DNA of 64,000 nucleotides from CAWCGU01 sp963795195 (GTDB lineage Bacteria > Actinomycetota > Thermoleophilia > Solirubrobacterales > 70-9). Shown here piece by piece: positions 1 through 8,701 of this stretch; within the stretch, counting starts at the first letter, position 1, and the number at the start of each line of letters is the position of its first letter. The notes beneath the pieces were generated by a model. It was not told where the DNA came from. It was given only the letters and a program-made list of their open reading frames with translations, and ran no database searches. A program made the position numbers and the translations under genes. Where the stretch lies: positions 930,001-994,000 of the forward strand of contig CAWCGU010000006.1 in NCBI GenBank assembly GCA_963795195.1. Reading direction: 5' to 3'.

Positions 1-192
1 CTGGCGGTTCGGGTGGTTCGCGTGCTTGGCGCCGCCCTTGCCCTTGTCGTCGTCCGGGGTCGTCGTCGTGGCCGCGGCCGACGTGGTCGTCGTCGATGTG
101 TCCTCATCCCCACTCGAAAGAACGAGGAAGAGCACGACGATCGCCGCAGCCGCGCTCAGCAGCACAGCGACTCTGGCGCGATTGGATTCCAC
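1..192 (-). CDS. Membrane-anchored small protein, partial (runs off the window)
   Basis: The reading frame starts with GTG at 192-190 and is still open at the window edge, with 64 codons visible. After a short basic N-terminus (VESNRAR) there is a hydrophobic stretch of about 20 residues, then a Thr/Ala-rich low-complexity linker and a Lys/Asp/His-rich tail. This is the layout of a protein held by one N-terminal membrane segment. The start lies one base after the stop of the upstream small membrane gene (TGA, C, GTG), so the two are almost certainly cotranscribed. The family is not recognised and the C-terminal domain lies outside the window. Confidence 0.55.
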   Translation of the reverse strand, partial: MESNRARVAVLLSAAAAIVVLFLVLSSGDEDTSTTTTSAAATTTTPDDDKGKGGAKHANHPNRQ

Positions 193-193
193 G

Positions 194-385
194 TCAGTCT
201 CCTATCGGTTCCGGCGGTCGGTCAGGCGTCGTGGTGGCATTGCTCTCGCGTTCGATCGCGGGGTTGGAGTCGATCGCGGGGGCGTCAATGGTGTCATCGC
301 TGCCTAAAAACACGAACAAAATGATCACCGCTATTCCGAGCACCAGCCCGAGGACGACGCCGATGGCCCGCTCGGAGCGGCTCAA
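194..385 (-). CDS. Small single-pass membrane protein, unknown
   Basis: This 63-residue protein has a basic start (MSRSERA), one clear transmembrane segment at about residues 8-28 rich in Val/Leu/Ile, and an acidic Pro/Thr-rich tail. No domain is recognised. It lies between the CADD-like gene upstream (same strand, 37 bp gap) and a second small membrane protein downstream (1 bp gap), so all three probably form one transcript. The arrangement suggests a pair of small membrane proteins with related topology, but no function can be assigned. Confidence 0.5.
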   Translation of the reverse strand: MSRSERAIGVVLGLVLGIAVIILFVFLGSDDTIDAPAIDSNPAIERESNATTTPDRPPEPIGD

Positions 386-422
386 GGGACAGCCACTCCG
401 AGACGGCTGGAGCTACGGATGC

Positions 423-1040
423 CTAGGACGCGCCGACACCGTCGAGCAGGCGCCAATTGCCCTCGAACGCCGACTCTGCGGCGGCGACGAGCGCGTCCTC
501 GTCTCCACGGCCGGCAAGCTCTGAGAGCAGTTCACGCGACTCTGCGGCGTGCTCGGCGTCACGGCCCTCATGGATTTGGAAGTAGGCCGTGCCGGCGCCC
601 TCCTCGATCCCGTAACGCTCGATCAGGCCGGCCCGCTTGATCCGTGAGATCTCCGGCTGTCCGCTCTCGATCGCATAGAGGCGGGCCATCGTCGCCAGGC
701 TCCCGTCGGGTCTCGTCCAGGCCGCGACGCACTCCTCGGTCTCCTCGTGTGCGGCGGCTCCGGCGTCTCCGCCGACGGCCTCGACGAAGCCGTCCCAGAG
801 CTCGACATGGGCAGCCTCCTCGCGCGCATGACTGCGCAGCTCAGCACTCTCCGGCTGGGCTTCGGCGAGGGTCGCGGTCATCGTCGCGATCGCCTCGACG
901 GCGTGGCGGTACTGCCCGGCGTACTCGGCGAGCTCGTCGCGGCTGAGCGTCCCCTCCGACCAGCGCTGGTAGAACGGGTGCTCGAGCACGTTCCATCGCG
1001 CCCGCGCCTGCTCGATGCGATCCCAAAGAGTCCTGCTCAC
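423..1040 (-). CDS. Iron-containing redox enzyme, CADD/PqqC-like (heme-oxygenase fold)
   Basis: At 205 residues the length fits the all-helical TenA/PqqC/CADD superfamily. Visible signatures are EHPFYQRW near the N-terminus, HAREEAAHVELW at about 75-86, and YFQIHEGRDAEHA near 155-167; the Glu and His residues in these are placed like the di-metal ligands of CADD-like oxidases. Known relatives include the chlamydial CADD protein, which makes para-aminobenzoate, and PqqC. The substrate here cannot be read from sequence. A good AGGAGGAAG ribosome site precedes the ATG. It diverges from the redoxin gene at 1099 and is followed by two small membrane genes. Confidence 0.72.
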   Translation of the reverse strand: MSRTLWDRIEQARARWNVLEHPFYQRWSEGTLSRDELAEYAGQYRHAVEAIATMTATLAEAQPESAELRSHAREEAAHVELWDGFVEAVGGDAGAAAHEETEECVAAWTRPDGSLATMARLYAIESGQPEISRIKRAGLIERYGIEEGAGTAYFQIHEGRDAEHAAESRELLSELAGRGDEDALVAAAESAFEGNWRLLDGVGAS

Positions 1041-1098
1041 AACTTCCTCCTACTCCGAAAATTTGCGAAAAGTTTGACGCCAGCCAGAATACCCGGCT

Positions 1099-1920
1099 GT
1101 GCACCCGGAGACGAAGGACATAGCCGTACCGCCATTCGCGCCCACGACCGAGTGGGCCGGCGAAGAGCCGATCGCGATCGAGCGCCTCTGCGCCCGCGGC
1201 CCTGCGTTGATCCATTTCATCTGCGCGGGCGACCCCGGCAGCATCCGCACGCTCGACTACCTGACCGCCTGGCACGAGCGCTACGCCGAACACGGCCTGA
1301 CCGTGATTGCGATCAACACCCCGCGCTTTCCGTTCAGTGCCGACATCGAGGGTCTGCGGGCGACGCTCTCGCGTCTCGACGTCAACTTCCCCGTCGCGCT
1401 CGACGTCGACCATCGCGCCTGGCGCGACTACGGCTGCGCAGGCTGGCCGTCGCTGTTTGTATGGCGCACGGGTGGAGCCCTTTCCTGGTTTCAGTTCGGG
1501 GAGGGCGAGTACCGGGCGACCGAGGAGGAGATCCAGTCGCTGCTGCGTGAGGAGAACGCGCTGCTCAATCTCCCAGAGCCCCTCCCCCCCTTCCGCCCGG
1601 CCGAAGCTCCAGGCGCCCGGCTGGCGGTGCCAACCCCGGAACACTTCCCCGGCGGTTCAGCAGACGATCCGCTGATCACGACGGGCGATGAGGAACTGAG
1701 CTTCGACTACGAGGCCGCCGGAGCCTGGGTAAGCGTCGCCGGTAAAGGAGCACTGCGCTTCGCCCTGGACGGCGGCGAAGAGGTGACTGTGCCCGTTGAA
1801 AATCCGGGCGTCAGAGAACTGACGCGGCACACCCTCCATTCCAGGCACACGCTGACCCTGCGCGCCACCCCGGGGCTCGAGCTCTACTGCGTCAGCTTCG
1901 CCCCGGGCATCCAGCCGTGA
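1099..1920 (+). CDS. Thioredoxin-fold protein with C-terminal DipZ-like jelly-roll region
   Basis: The protein has 273 residues with a GTG start. Residues about 20-160 look like an AhpC/TlpA redoxin domain: a strand ending ALIHFICAGDPGS, then LTVIAINTPRFPF, a cis-Pro-like GWPSLFVW segment and a terminal helix. The C-terminal 100 residues resemble the beta-rich domain found after the redoxin domain of mycobacterial DipZ. The active-site position has a single cysteine (CAGD) instead of CxxC, so ordinary disulfide exchange is doubtful. No signal peptide is visible. It diverges from the CADD-like gene and converges on ispH. Confidence 0.6.
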   Translation: MHPETKDIAVPPFAPTTEWAGEEPIAIERLCARGPALIHFICAGDPGSIRTLDYLTAWHERYAEHGLTVIAINTPRFPFSADIEGLRATLSRLDVNFPVALDVDHRAWRDYGCAGWPSLFVWRTGGALSWFQFGEGEYRATEEEIQSLLREENALLNLPEPLPPFRPAEAPGARLAVPTPEHFPGGSADDPLITTGDEELSFDYEAAGAWVSVAGKGALRFALDGGEEVTVPVENPGVRELTRHTLHSRHTLTLRATPGLELYCVSFAPGIQP

Positions 1921-1944
1921 GCTGATGCGGTCCCCGCTCGGGAA

Positions 1945-2925
1945 CTACTTGCGCGCCGCCAACTCCGTCCGGATCTCCTTGGGCAGCATGAACCGCACGT
2001 CCTCGTCGACCGCGCGCAGCTCGGAGACGTCATCCGCCCCGCGCTCGCGGAAGAAGTCGACCAGCGCCTCGACCAGCTCGTCCGGCGCACTCGCCCCCGA
2101 GGTGATCCCGACCGTCTCGATTCCCTCGAGCCACTCCTCGCGGACCTGGCTCGCGTTGTCGAGCAGGTGCGACGCTGCTCCGTGCTCGCGCGCGACCTCG
2201 ACGAGGCGGTTCGAGTTCGAGGAGTTGCTGGAGCCGATCACGAGCACCAGCTCGCACTCGCGGGCGAGCTGCTTGACGGCGAGCTGACGGTTGGTGGTCG
2301 CGTAACAGATGTCGTCGGACTTGGGGGCTGTGATGTTGGGAAAGCGCTCGCGCAGGCGGTTGATGATCGCCGTGGTCTCGTCGACTGACAGGGTCGTCTG
2401 GGTGATGAAGGCGATGCGGTCCGGGTCCTCGATCTCGAGCGTGTCGACGTCCTCGGCCGTCTGCACGAGCACGATCGAGTCGGGCGCCTCGCCGGTGGTT
2501 CCCTCGACCTCCTCGTGACCCTCGTGGCCGATCATCACGATCGTGTAGCCGTCCTCGGCGAACTTGCGCGCCTCCACGTGGACCTTGGTGACCAGCGGGC
2601 AGGTGGCGTCGATGGTCTTCAGCCGGCGCGCTTCGGCGTTGGCGTGGACAGCGGGAGCGACTCCGTGGGCGGAAAACACGACGAGCTCGCCCTCCGGGAC
2701 CTCGGTCTCCTCCTCGACGAAGATCGCGCCCCGTTTGGAAAGCTCCTGGACGACGTGCTTGTTGTGGACGATCTCCTTGCGCACGTAGACCGGCGGGCCG
2801 TAGAGGTCGAGCGCGTGCTCGACGGTCTGGACGGCCCGGTCGACGCCCGCGCAGTAACCGCGCGGGGCGGCGAGCAGGACACGCTTTGGGGCGTGAGCAC
2901 TGGCCTTCGGGGGCGCAAGAGGCAT
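1945..2925 (-). CDS. ispH: 4-hydroxy-3-methylbut-2-enyl diphosphate reductase
   Basis: IspH (LytB) catalyses the last step of the MEP pathway, reducing HMBPP to IPP and DMAPP with a [4Fe-4S] cluster. The 326-residue length is normal. The three conserved cluster cysteines are visible at residues 25 (PRGYCAGV), 109 (DATCPLV) and 207 (DICYATTNRQ), together with the family motifs KEIVHNKHVV, FSAHGV, IGHEGHEEVEGT and TQTTLSV. About 12 residues precede the first conserved strand. It is monocistronic: it converges with the redoxin gene and is divergent, by 58 bp, from the small secreted protein gene. Confidence 0.96.
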   Translation of the reverse strand: MPLAPPKASAHAPKRVLLAAPRGYCAGVDRAVQTVEHALDLYGPPVYVRKEIVHNKHVVQELSKRGAIFVEEETEVPEGELVVFSAHGVAPAVHANAEARRLKTIDATCPLVTKVHVEARKFAEDGYTIVMIGHEGHEEVEGTTGEAPDSIVLVQTAEDVDTLEIEDPDRIAFITQTTLSVDETTAIINRLRERFPNITAPKSDDICYATTNRQLAVKQLARECELVLVIGSSNSSNSNRLVEVAREHGAASHLLDNASQVREEWLEGIETVGITSGASAPDELVEALVDFFRERGADDVSELRAVDEDVRFMLPKEIRTELAARK

Positions 2926-2983
2926 GCATCAAGGGTAGCGCCGCCCGCCGCCCCCGGCGAGCGGGAGCGCTAACCTTTCAGCC

Positions 2984-3292
2984 GTGGCGGGACTTCGAAA
3001 AGGGGCACTGGCGACGCTCGTCGCACTCTGTCTTTGGATGCTGCCGCTGGGCGGCCAGGCCGGCGCGGTGACGACGCCCACAAACTGCGGGAAGATCAAA
3101 GTCGAAGGGAAGTCCTACAAGGTGGTCTCCCACATCGTCGGCTGCAACTTCGCCAGGCGCTGGTCCAAGCACTTCCTGAAGCGGGGACACAAGCCCAACG
3201 GGTGGAACTGCCAGCGCTATTCCGCCGACCAGACGCGCATCGCCTTCCGCTGCAGCAAGCCGGGCAAGGACTTCTTCGCGGTTCGGAAGTAG
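2984..3292 (+). CDS. Small secreted cysteine-containing protein
   Basis: The 102-residue product starts at GTG and has a typical signal peptide: KGALATLVALCLWMLPLGGQAGA with cleavage near residue 28. The mature part has four cysteines (TNCGKI, VGCNFA, WNCQRY, FRCSKP) and a high Lys/Arg content, suggesting a small disulfide-bonded basic domain. The spacing resembles short actinobacterial exported proteins of unknown role. It is the first of a long run of co-directional genes for exported proteins; the next start is 5 bp after its stop. Confidence 0.6.
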   Translation: MAGLRKGALATLVALCLWMLPLGGQAGAVTTPTNCGKIKVEGKSYKVVSHIVGCNFARRWSKHFLKRGHKPNGWNCQRYSADQTRIAFRCSKPGKDFFAVRK

Positions 3293-3297
3293 CCGCG

Positions 3298-4191
3298 TTG
3301 CGCCGCAGGACCGCGGCTCGCTGCGTCCTGACCGTAGCGGTGGCGACCGCAGTCGCTTCCGGATGCGCGGACGAGTCCGAATCCCCGGGCGACGGATCCT
3401 CGATCGTCGACCCCGGCAAGCAGCCGCTGATCAATTCGCTGACCGTGGACCCAGCGGGCGACGGGGTGCTGCTGACGACGAACCGGGGCTTCTACCGGGT
3501 CACCGAAGACGGAGCCGAGCCGCTCTCCTCGCAGGCCGACACCCCCGACGGGACGACTCCCGTCGGCACCTTCATGGCCGTCGCCGCCTCGGGCGACGGC
3601 GGGCTGATCGGTTCCGGCCATCCGGACCGGACCGGCAAGGTTGCGGACTTTCTCGGCCTACTGGAATCGGGCGACGGCGGGCAGCGCTGGACGGTGGTCT
3701 CCCGCTACGGCTTCACCGACCTGCACGTGCTGCGAAGCGCTCCCGGCCGCCTCTACGCTCTCGACGCGGTGCTGCCCGCGCTGATCGCCAGCGAAGACGG
3801 TGGCAAGACGTGGGAGGAACTTGAGTTGCCGTCCAACCAGATGATCGACTTCGTCGTCGACCCCGGCGACCCAGATCAGCTGCTCGCCTCCGACGACCGC
3901 GAGATTTTCCGTTCGACCGACGCCGGGCGCAGCTGGTCGCAGGTGACGCCGGCCAAGACCGCCCGGCTCGCCTGGCCAACCCCGGAGCTGGCATACCGCG
4001 CCGATGAGGACGGCCTCGTCTACACGAGCGAGAACGGCGAAGGGTCGTGGGAACTCGCGGGCAGCATCGACGGCGAGCCCTGGAAGCTCGAGGCGGCCGG
4101 ACCCGACGAGCTCTACGCCGCGCTGGCCGACGGCACGATCGTGGTCTCGCGCGACCACGGCGAGTCGTGGCAGGGCTACTTTGTCCCCTGA
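3298..4191 (+). CDS. BNR/sialidase-repeat lipoprotein (Ycf48-like propeller)
   Basis: I place the start at TTG 3298, directly after the upstream stop, because it gives a complete lipoprotein signal: RRRT, a hydrophobic core and the lipobox ASGC at about residue 19-22. Earlier in-frame starts lie inside the neighbouring gene. The mature protein of about 275 residues contains repeated BNR-type blades (SEDGGKTWEEL, STDAGRSWSQV, TSENGEGSWEL, SRDHGESWQGY), the Asp-box pattern of sialidases and Ycf48-like photosystem assembly proteins. An extracellular, membrane-tethered propeller is likely; no catalytic residues are evident. Confidence 0.66.
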   Translation: MRRRTAARCVLTVAVATAVASGCADESESPGDGSSIVDPGKQPLINSLTVDPAGDGVLLTTNRGFYRVTEDGAEPLSSQADTPDGTTPVGTFMAVAASGDGGLIGSGHPDRTGKVADFLGLLESGDGGQRWTVVSRYGFTDLHVLRSAPGRLYALDAVLPALIASEDGGKTWEELELPSNQMIDFVVDPGDPDQLLASDDREIFRSTDAGRSWSQVTPAKTARLAWPTPELAYRADEDGLVYTSENGEGSWELAGSIDGEPWKLEAAGPDELYAALADGTIVVSRDHGESWQGYFVP

Positions 4192-4198
4192 GGGTTGT

Positions 4199-5176
4199 TT
4201 GTCTGTACGGGTGCTTCGCAGCGTTCAAACCACACTCGCCGTCTGCGCGATCGCCATCAGCGCCGGCCTGGCACCGGCCGCGCCGGCGGAGGCTCACGGG
4301 ATCGTCACGCGAGACGGCGACGTCCTCTACTACTCGGCCCCGGATCCGGGGGTCGGCGCTGAGATCGAGATCACCTCCCCGGAACCCGGAATTGTCCAGA
4401 TCGTCGACCGCACGTCCCCGGGCGGTTTCAGCTGGGGACCCTGCGTGCCGATCACCCGGCGCCAGGCCCGCTGCCCGACCAAGGGGCTCTCCCACATCGA
4501 GGTCGAGGTCTTCGACGGCGACGACTCGATCGTCGTGCGGACGGCCACCCCGGTCCAGGTCCGCGCGGGCTCAGGCGATGACCGGGTGCGCGGCGGCTAT
4601 GGAGACGACACGATCTCAGGCGAAGGCGGCAACGACAATCTCGACGGCGGTGACGGCGCCGACTCGCTGAGCGGCGCCGATGGCGACGACACGATCGGCT
4701 CCCGCGACGGGGAGGCTGACACGGTGACCTGCGGGCCCGGCACCGATTCAGTCGCGGCTGACCCTGCGGACCCCCTCGACGGGCTGACCGCACTCGAGTG
4801 CGAGAACGTCGACCGGGCCGCCCCCTCTCCCGACACGAAAAGGCCGTCGCTGAGGCTCGACCTCACCCGCCGCGTCAAACCCGCCGGCGGCCGCGTCATC
4901 GAAATGGGCGCCTCCCTCAGCGAGCCCGGAACCGTTGAGGCCTCGGGCTCACTCAGGATCGGTGGCAGGCGGGCTGGGAAGATCGGCGGCGTCCGGGCGC
5001 GCCCGGACGCACCCCGCCAACTACAAGCGCTGACACTGCGACTCTCGCGGTCCCAGGCCAACAAGGTAATGCGCGCCCGGCGCGACGACGTCGCCGCCGT
5101 CCTCGTCGTCGTCGTCCATGCAACGGACGAGGCGGGAAACCGCGCCACCCGCAGGCGGACGGTGAAGCTGAGGTGA
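4199..5176 (+). CDS. Secreted RTX-like calcium-binding protein
   Basis: The start is uncertain. TTG 4199 has a GAGGG site four bases upstream; GTG 4211 is the alternative. Either gives a signal peptide ending APAAPAEA. The middle, roughly residues 120-170, carries hemolysin-type nonapeptide repeats (GSGDDRVRGG, YGDDTISGEGG, NDNLDGGDG, ADSLSGADG, DDTIGS), which bind calcium in a parallel beta-roll. The C-terminal 100 residues form an Ig-like module ending HATDEAGNRATRRRTVKL, a style shared with its neighbours. Its stop overlaps the next GTG start by 4 bp (GTGA), indicating translational coupling. Confidence 0.65.
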   Translation: MSVRVLRSVQTTLAVCAIAISAGLAPAAPAEAHGIVTRDGDVLYYSAPDPGVGAEIEITSPEPGIVQIVDRTSPGGFSWGPCVPITRRQARCPTKGLSHIEVEVFDGDDSIVVRTATPVQVRAGSGDDRVRGGYGDDTISGEGGNDNLDGGDGADSLSGADGDDTIGSRDGEADTVTCGPGTDSVAADPADPLDGLTALECENVDRAAPSPDTKRPSLRLDLTRRVKPAGGRVIEMGASLSEPGTVEASGSLRIGGRRAGKIGGVRARPDAPRQLQALTLRLSRSQANKVMRARRDDVAAVLVVVVHATDEAGNRATRRRTVKLR

Positions 5177-6093
5177 ACGCCCCGAGCAAGCTCTGCGGCG
5201 CGCTCGCGGCGACGCTTGCCTCACTCGCCGCGCTCGCGCCCGCGGCGAGCGCACACCTGATCAAGATCCGCGAGATCGGCGCCGGCGCCGGAACCAGCTT
5301 CGTCGAGCTGCAGATCTACGTCGCCAACCAGCCGACGCTCGCCGGCGACGAGCTGACGGTCCGCGGCGCCGACGGCCTCCCGGTCCAATCCTTCGTCTTC
5401 CCCTCCGACGTTCCGAACGGCGCCGGGCAGCGCACGATCCTCGTCTCCGGGTCCGCCTCTGTGGACGGCGTCGCCGCCGACTTCGTCGCCCCAGGGTTGA
5501 CCCTCTCGGGCCTCATCGCAGGTGCGGTCTGCTTCGAGGTCGTCGACTGCGTCTCCTGGGGCGGTGCCGGCTTCACCGGCAACGGCGTATTGCCCGACTC
5601 AGCCGGTAGTCCGGCGCCGGCCTTCACCGACGAGCTCTCGCTGACGCGCTCGATCGCAGCCGGCTGCCCGACTCTGCTGGAGAGCTTCGACGACACAAAC
5701 GACAGCGCCGCGGACTTCGCCGCCGGCACCCGCAGCGCCCGCAACAACGCCACGGTCCCCACGGAGCTGGCCTGCGACGAGGACCCGGGCGCAGGCGGAG
5801 GCGGGGGTGGCGGGGGTGGCGCAGCCGACACCACCGCGCCCGAGACGGCGATCGACTCAGCGCCCCCGAGGCGCAGCAAGCGCAGGCGCGCCCGCTTCAC
5901 CTTCAGCTCAAGCGAGCAGGGCTCGAGCTTCGAGTGCAGCCGCAACGGCCGCCTCTTCAAGCCCTGCTCATCGCCGAAGACATATCGCCGCCTCGATCCC
6001 GGCCGCTACGAACTGCGGGTGCGCGCCGTCGACGCCGCGGGCAACGCCGATCCGACTCCCGCGAAGCACCGCTGGAAGGTCGTGATCTCTTGA
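5173..6093 (+). CDS. Secreted protein: lamin-tail-like domain plus Ig-like module
   Basis: A 306-residue exported protein with a signal peptide cleaved near APAASAHL. Residues about 28-180 begin with LIKIREIGAGAGTSFVELQIY, read FVEL and continue in alternating strands in the manner of lamin-tail domains, and contain two cysteine pairs. A poly-Gly linker (about residues 212-222) joins this to a C-terminal module starting DTTAPETAIDSAP and containing SSFECSRNGRLFKPC and YELRVRAVDAAGNADPTP, a cell-surface Ig-like unit. The GTG start overlaps the upstream stop. Confidence 0.6.
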   Translation: MNAPSKLCGALAATLASLAALAPAASAHLIKIREIGAGAGTSFVELQIYVANQPTLAGDELTVRGADGLPVQSFVFPSDVPNGAGQRTILVSGSASVDGVAADFVAPGLTLSGLIAGAVCFEVVDCVSWGGAGFTGNGVLPDSAGSPAPAFTDELSLTRSIAAGCPTLLESFDDTNDSAADFAAGTRSARNNATVPTELACDEDPGAGGGGGGGGGAADTTAPETAIDSAPPRRSKRRRARFTFSSSEQGSSFECSRNGRLFKPCSSPKTYRRLDPGRYELRVRAVDAAGNADPTPAKHRWKVVIS

Positions 6094-6118
6094 ACCCCGC
6101 GCTGACGACTGTTAGCTT
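6090..6118 (+). promoter_or_regulatory. Probable sigma-70-type promoter for the DNSVT-repeat gene
   Basis: TTGAAC (6090-6095) and TAGCTT (6113-6118, matching the actinobacterial TAnnnT pattern) are separated by exactly 17 bp in the 73-bp gap before the gene at 6167. The predicted start would be near 6125, giving a leader of about 42 nt. Motif matching only. Confidence 0.42.
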
Positions 6119-6128
6119 GATGACACCA

Positions 6129-6159
6129 GGAGGGGCGAACGCCCTCCCAGACAAGGAGG
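6129..6159 (+). promoter_or_regulatory. Leader hairpin with alternative pairing to the ribosome-binding site
   Basis: GGAGGG (6129-6134) can pair with CCCTCC (6142-6147). The same CCTCC can instead pair with the strong Shine-Dalgarno AAGGAGG (6153-6159) that serves GTG 6167. The two helices exclude each other, so the leader could switch between a free and a sequestered ribosome site. The pairing is seen directly; regulation is inference. Confidence 0.35.
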
Positions 6160-6166
6160 ATCAACA

Positions 6167-6799
6167 GTGAGCAGGCGGAATTTGCCCTCCCCGGGCGGGA
6201 TCATCGCGGTCATCGCACTCGTCGTCGCAATGGCCGGCGCGGCCTACGCGGGAACAAAGTCCCCGAACAAGGTCCGCAACAACTCCGTCTCCACCAAGAA
6301 GATCCGCAACGCCGCGGTGACGACCGACAAGCTCGCAGACAACGCGGTCACCGCAGCCAAGATCGCCGACAGCGCCGTCGGCACCACCGAGATCGCCGAC
6401 AACTCGGTCACCCCGCCCAAGATCCCGAACGATTCGATCAACGGCGACAAGATCAACGAGTCGACACTGGGCACGGTGTCGACTGCCGAATCAAATGTCG
6501 CCTTTGCCTACGTCGACCCCAACGGCGCGGTCAACCCGGACGTATCGAAGAACATCACCTCGGCCAACGTCACCCGCCCCAACACCGGCATCTATTGCTT
6601 CGACCTTCCATTCGCCATACGCGGGGGCCAGGCCACAGGCGAGGCCGACGCAACGCCTGACGACTTCGCGACGATCCAGGTCTCCGGCGTCCAGGATCCG
6701 CCGCTCGGCTGTCCCGCCGGCACGGAAGCGTCGGTCAGGAACTGGAGCGACGACGCCGGTCTGGCCAATGACGCCTTCTACGTGGAGTTCTACCGTTGA
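6167..6799 (+). CDS. Exported protein with DNSVTxxKI-type repeats
   Basis: A 210-residue protein starting at GTG with an excellent AAGGAGG site seven bases upstream. A signal or anchor helix spans about residues 10-30. Residues about 33-103 are a run of roughly 11-residue repeats of the type NSVTTxKIxDNAVTxxKI (for example DNAVTAAKIADSAVGTTEI, DNSVTPPKIPND), a pattern common in exported proteins of Thermoleophilia and likely to form a beta-solenoid or extended stalk. The C-terminal domain (about 105-210) is beta-rich with two cysteines and no recognised family. Its stop overlaps the next GTG start. Confidence 0.68.
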   Translation: MSRRNLPSPGGIIAVIALVVAMAGAAYAGTKSPNKVRNNSVSTKKIRNAAVTTDKLADNAVTAAKIADSAVGTTEIADNSVTPPKIPNDSINGDKINESTLGTVSTAESNVAFAYVDPNGAVNPDVSKNITSANVTRPNTGIYCFDLPFAIRGGQATGEADATPDDFATIQVSGVQDPPLGCPAGTEASVRNWSDDAGLANDAFYVEFYR

Positions 6800-8701
6800 G
6801 GCGCCTCGGGTTCGCTGCGGCGGCCGCGGCGGCCCTCGCCCTTCAGCTTGCGGCCGGCGCCTCGGCCGGTGAGCCGCGGATCGTTTACGTCAGCAACGGC
6901 CTCGGCGCGGGCTCGCAGACCGTCTCGGCGCTGCGGATCGGCGCCAACGGACAGCTGACGCCCGTCGCCGCCCCGATCGCGAGCGGCGGCACGACGAACA
7001 CCGAGGGGATCGCAATCACGCCCGACGCCAAGCACGTTTACGTGGCGCTGTTCACCGAGAACGCGGTCGCCGGCTTCAACGTTCAGCCGAACGGCAGCCT
7101 GGTCAGTGCAGGCGCCCCGTTCACCACGGGCTTCACCATGCCGCTCGGCGTCGCACCAGATCCAGACGGCGAGTTTCTCTTCGCCTGGAACCACGGGGAC
7201 GCGGTTGCGGTCTCCAGGGTGAACGCCAACGGCACGCTGACCAACATCGTCGGCTCGCCGTTCACGGTTCCCGGCAGTAACACGAACCCGTTCGGCGGCT
7301 CGGTTCACCCAAGCGGCAACTTCCTTTACACGCCTTACGAGAACGCGGGTGCCGGGGTCTCCGAGGAGGTCGGCGCCTGGACGATCGCCGGCAACGGCAC
7401 CCTCAACGAGATCCAGAGCATCGACTCTGGCAACCCGTTCCCGATTCAGTCGAACCCGTTCGGGTCAGCGGTCACGCCCGACGGCCGCTTCCTGTTCGTC
7501 TCCAACCCCGAGGACGGAGCCAACGGCACGGTCTCGTCGTTCTCGATCAACCAGAACACCGGGATTCTGACGCCGGTGGTCCAGGCGCTCAACGTGTCAC
7601 CCGCCAACCATCCGCTGAACATGGCCGTCTCCCCCGACGGCACGCATCTGTACGTCGCCAGCCGCATCAGCGCCTCAATCAACGCCTACAACATCGGCAC
7701 CAACGGCACGCTGACGCAAATCCCCGGCCAGCCGTTCGCGACGGGTGCAACCAGTGGCGCCACCGGGGCCGGCAAGGCGATCGCCATCACCCCGGGCGGA
7801 GAACGCCTCTACCTCAGCGCCGGTGACACGAACGACGCCGTCTTCGGGTTCAACGTCGCGCCCAACGGAGCGCTCACGGCCATCCCGGGCGGCCCCACCC
7901 CAACCGGCGGCACCGAGCCCGACCTCGAAGCGATCGTGATCACGCCGAACCAGGGCCCGACGGGTTCGTTCTCCGTGCAGGCCGGCTTCGTCGGGCAGCC
8001 GACGACCTTTAACGGCTTCGGCTCACTCGACCCGGACGGCAACATCGAGCGCTACGACTGGAGCTTCGGCGACGGCGCCACGCAGGCGAACGGCGGTCCG
8101 ACGCTGACCCATACGTACACCGCCGCGGGCTCATACACGGCGACGCTGACCGTGACCGATGACGAGGGCTGCTCCAACAACCGCATCTTCACCGGCAAGG
8201 CGACTCTCTGCAATGCCAACGGTGCGGCGACGACGAGCCGCCAGGTGGTCGTCCAGGTTGCGCCGCCCGATCCTGTCGACACCACGGCGCCCGTGTTTTT
8301 GAGCAGCGCCATCGATCCCGTCGAGGTTCGCGGTCGAGAAGGCCGGCACTCCCGAGGCTCCGGTGGCGCTGGCACAGAAGGGCACCACCTTCCGCTACTC
8401 GCTCGACGAGGCCGCCCGCGTCACCTTCACGGTCGTGCGCAAGCTCCCGGGCCGGCTCGTCCGCGGGACATGCGTTCGCAAGACGAAGTCCAACAAGAAG
8501 CGCCGCCGTTGCACCCGATTCAAGACCGTCGGCGCCTTCGCTCAGGACGCGGTCAGCGGCGACAACACGAAGCCGTTCTCCGGCAAGATCGGCGGCAAGA
8601 GCCTGCGCCCGGGCCGCTACCGGGCAACTCTGATCGCCACCGACGCGGCCGGCAACGCCTCGGCGCCGTCGGTGCTGAACTTCCGCGTCACCAAGAAGTG
8701 A
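6796..8701 (+). CDS. Secreted beta-propeller/PKD protein with one frameshift near 8320
   Basis: The N-terminus has a signal peptide (cleavage near GASA), followed by a seven-bladed lactonase/YncE-type propeller (repeats such as ITPDAKHVYVALF, VSPDGTHLYVASR, ITPGGERLYLSAG) and a PKD domain (about residues 395-490, ERYDWSFGDGATQ). In frame 1 the sequence then turns into Arg/His-rich nonsense after SSAIDP. From 8321 to 8701 another frame continues SRFAVEKAGTPEAP and carries a module clearly homologous to the C-terminus of the next gene. Removing one base of the CCCG at 8317-8320 restores a single protein of about 634 residues. The unbroken frame would run to 8706. Confidence 0.7.

Noticed and set aside
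13..524. Plus-strand frames at the left edge
   Set aside because: Arg/Ser/Pro-rich shadows of two small minus-strand membrane genes and the CADD-like gene.
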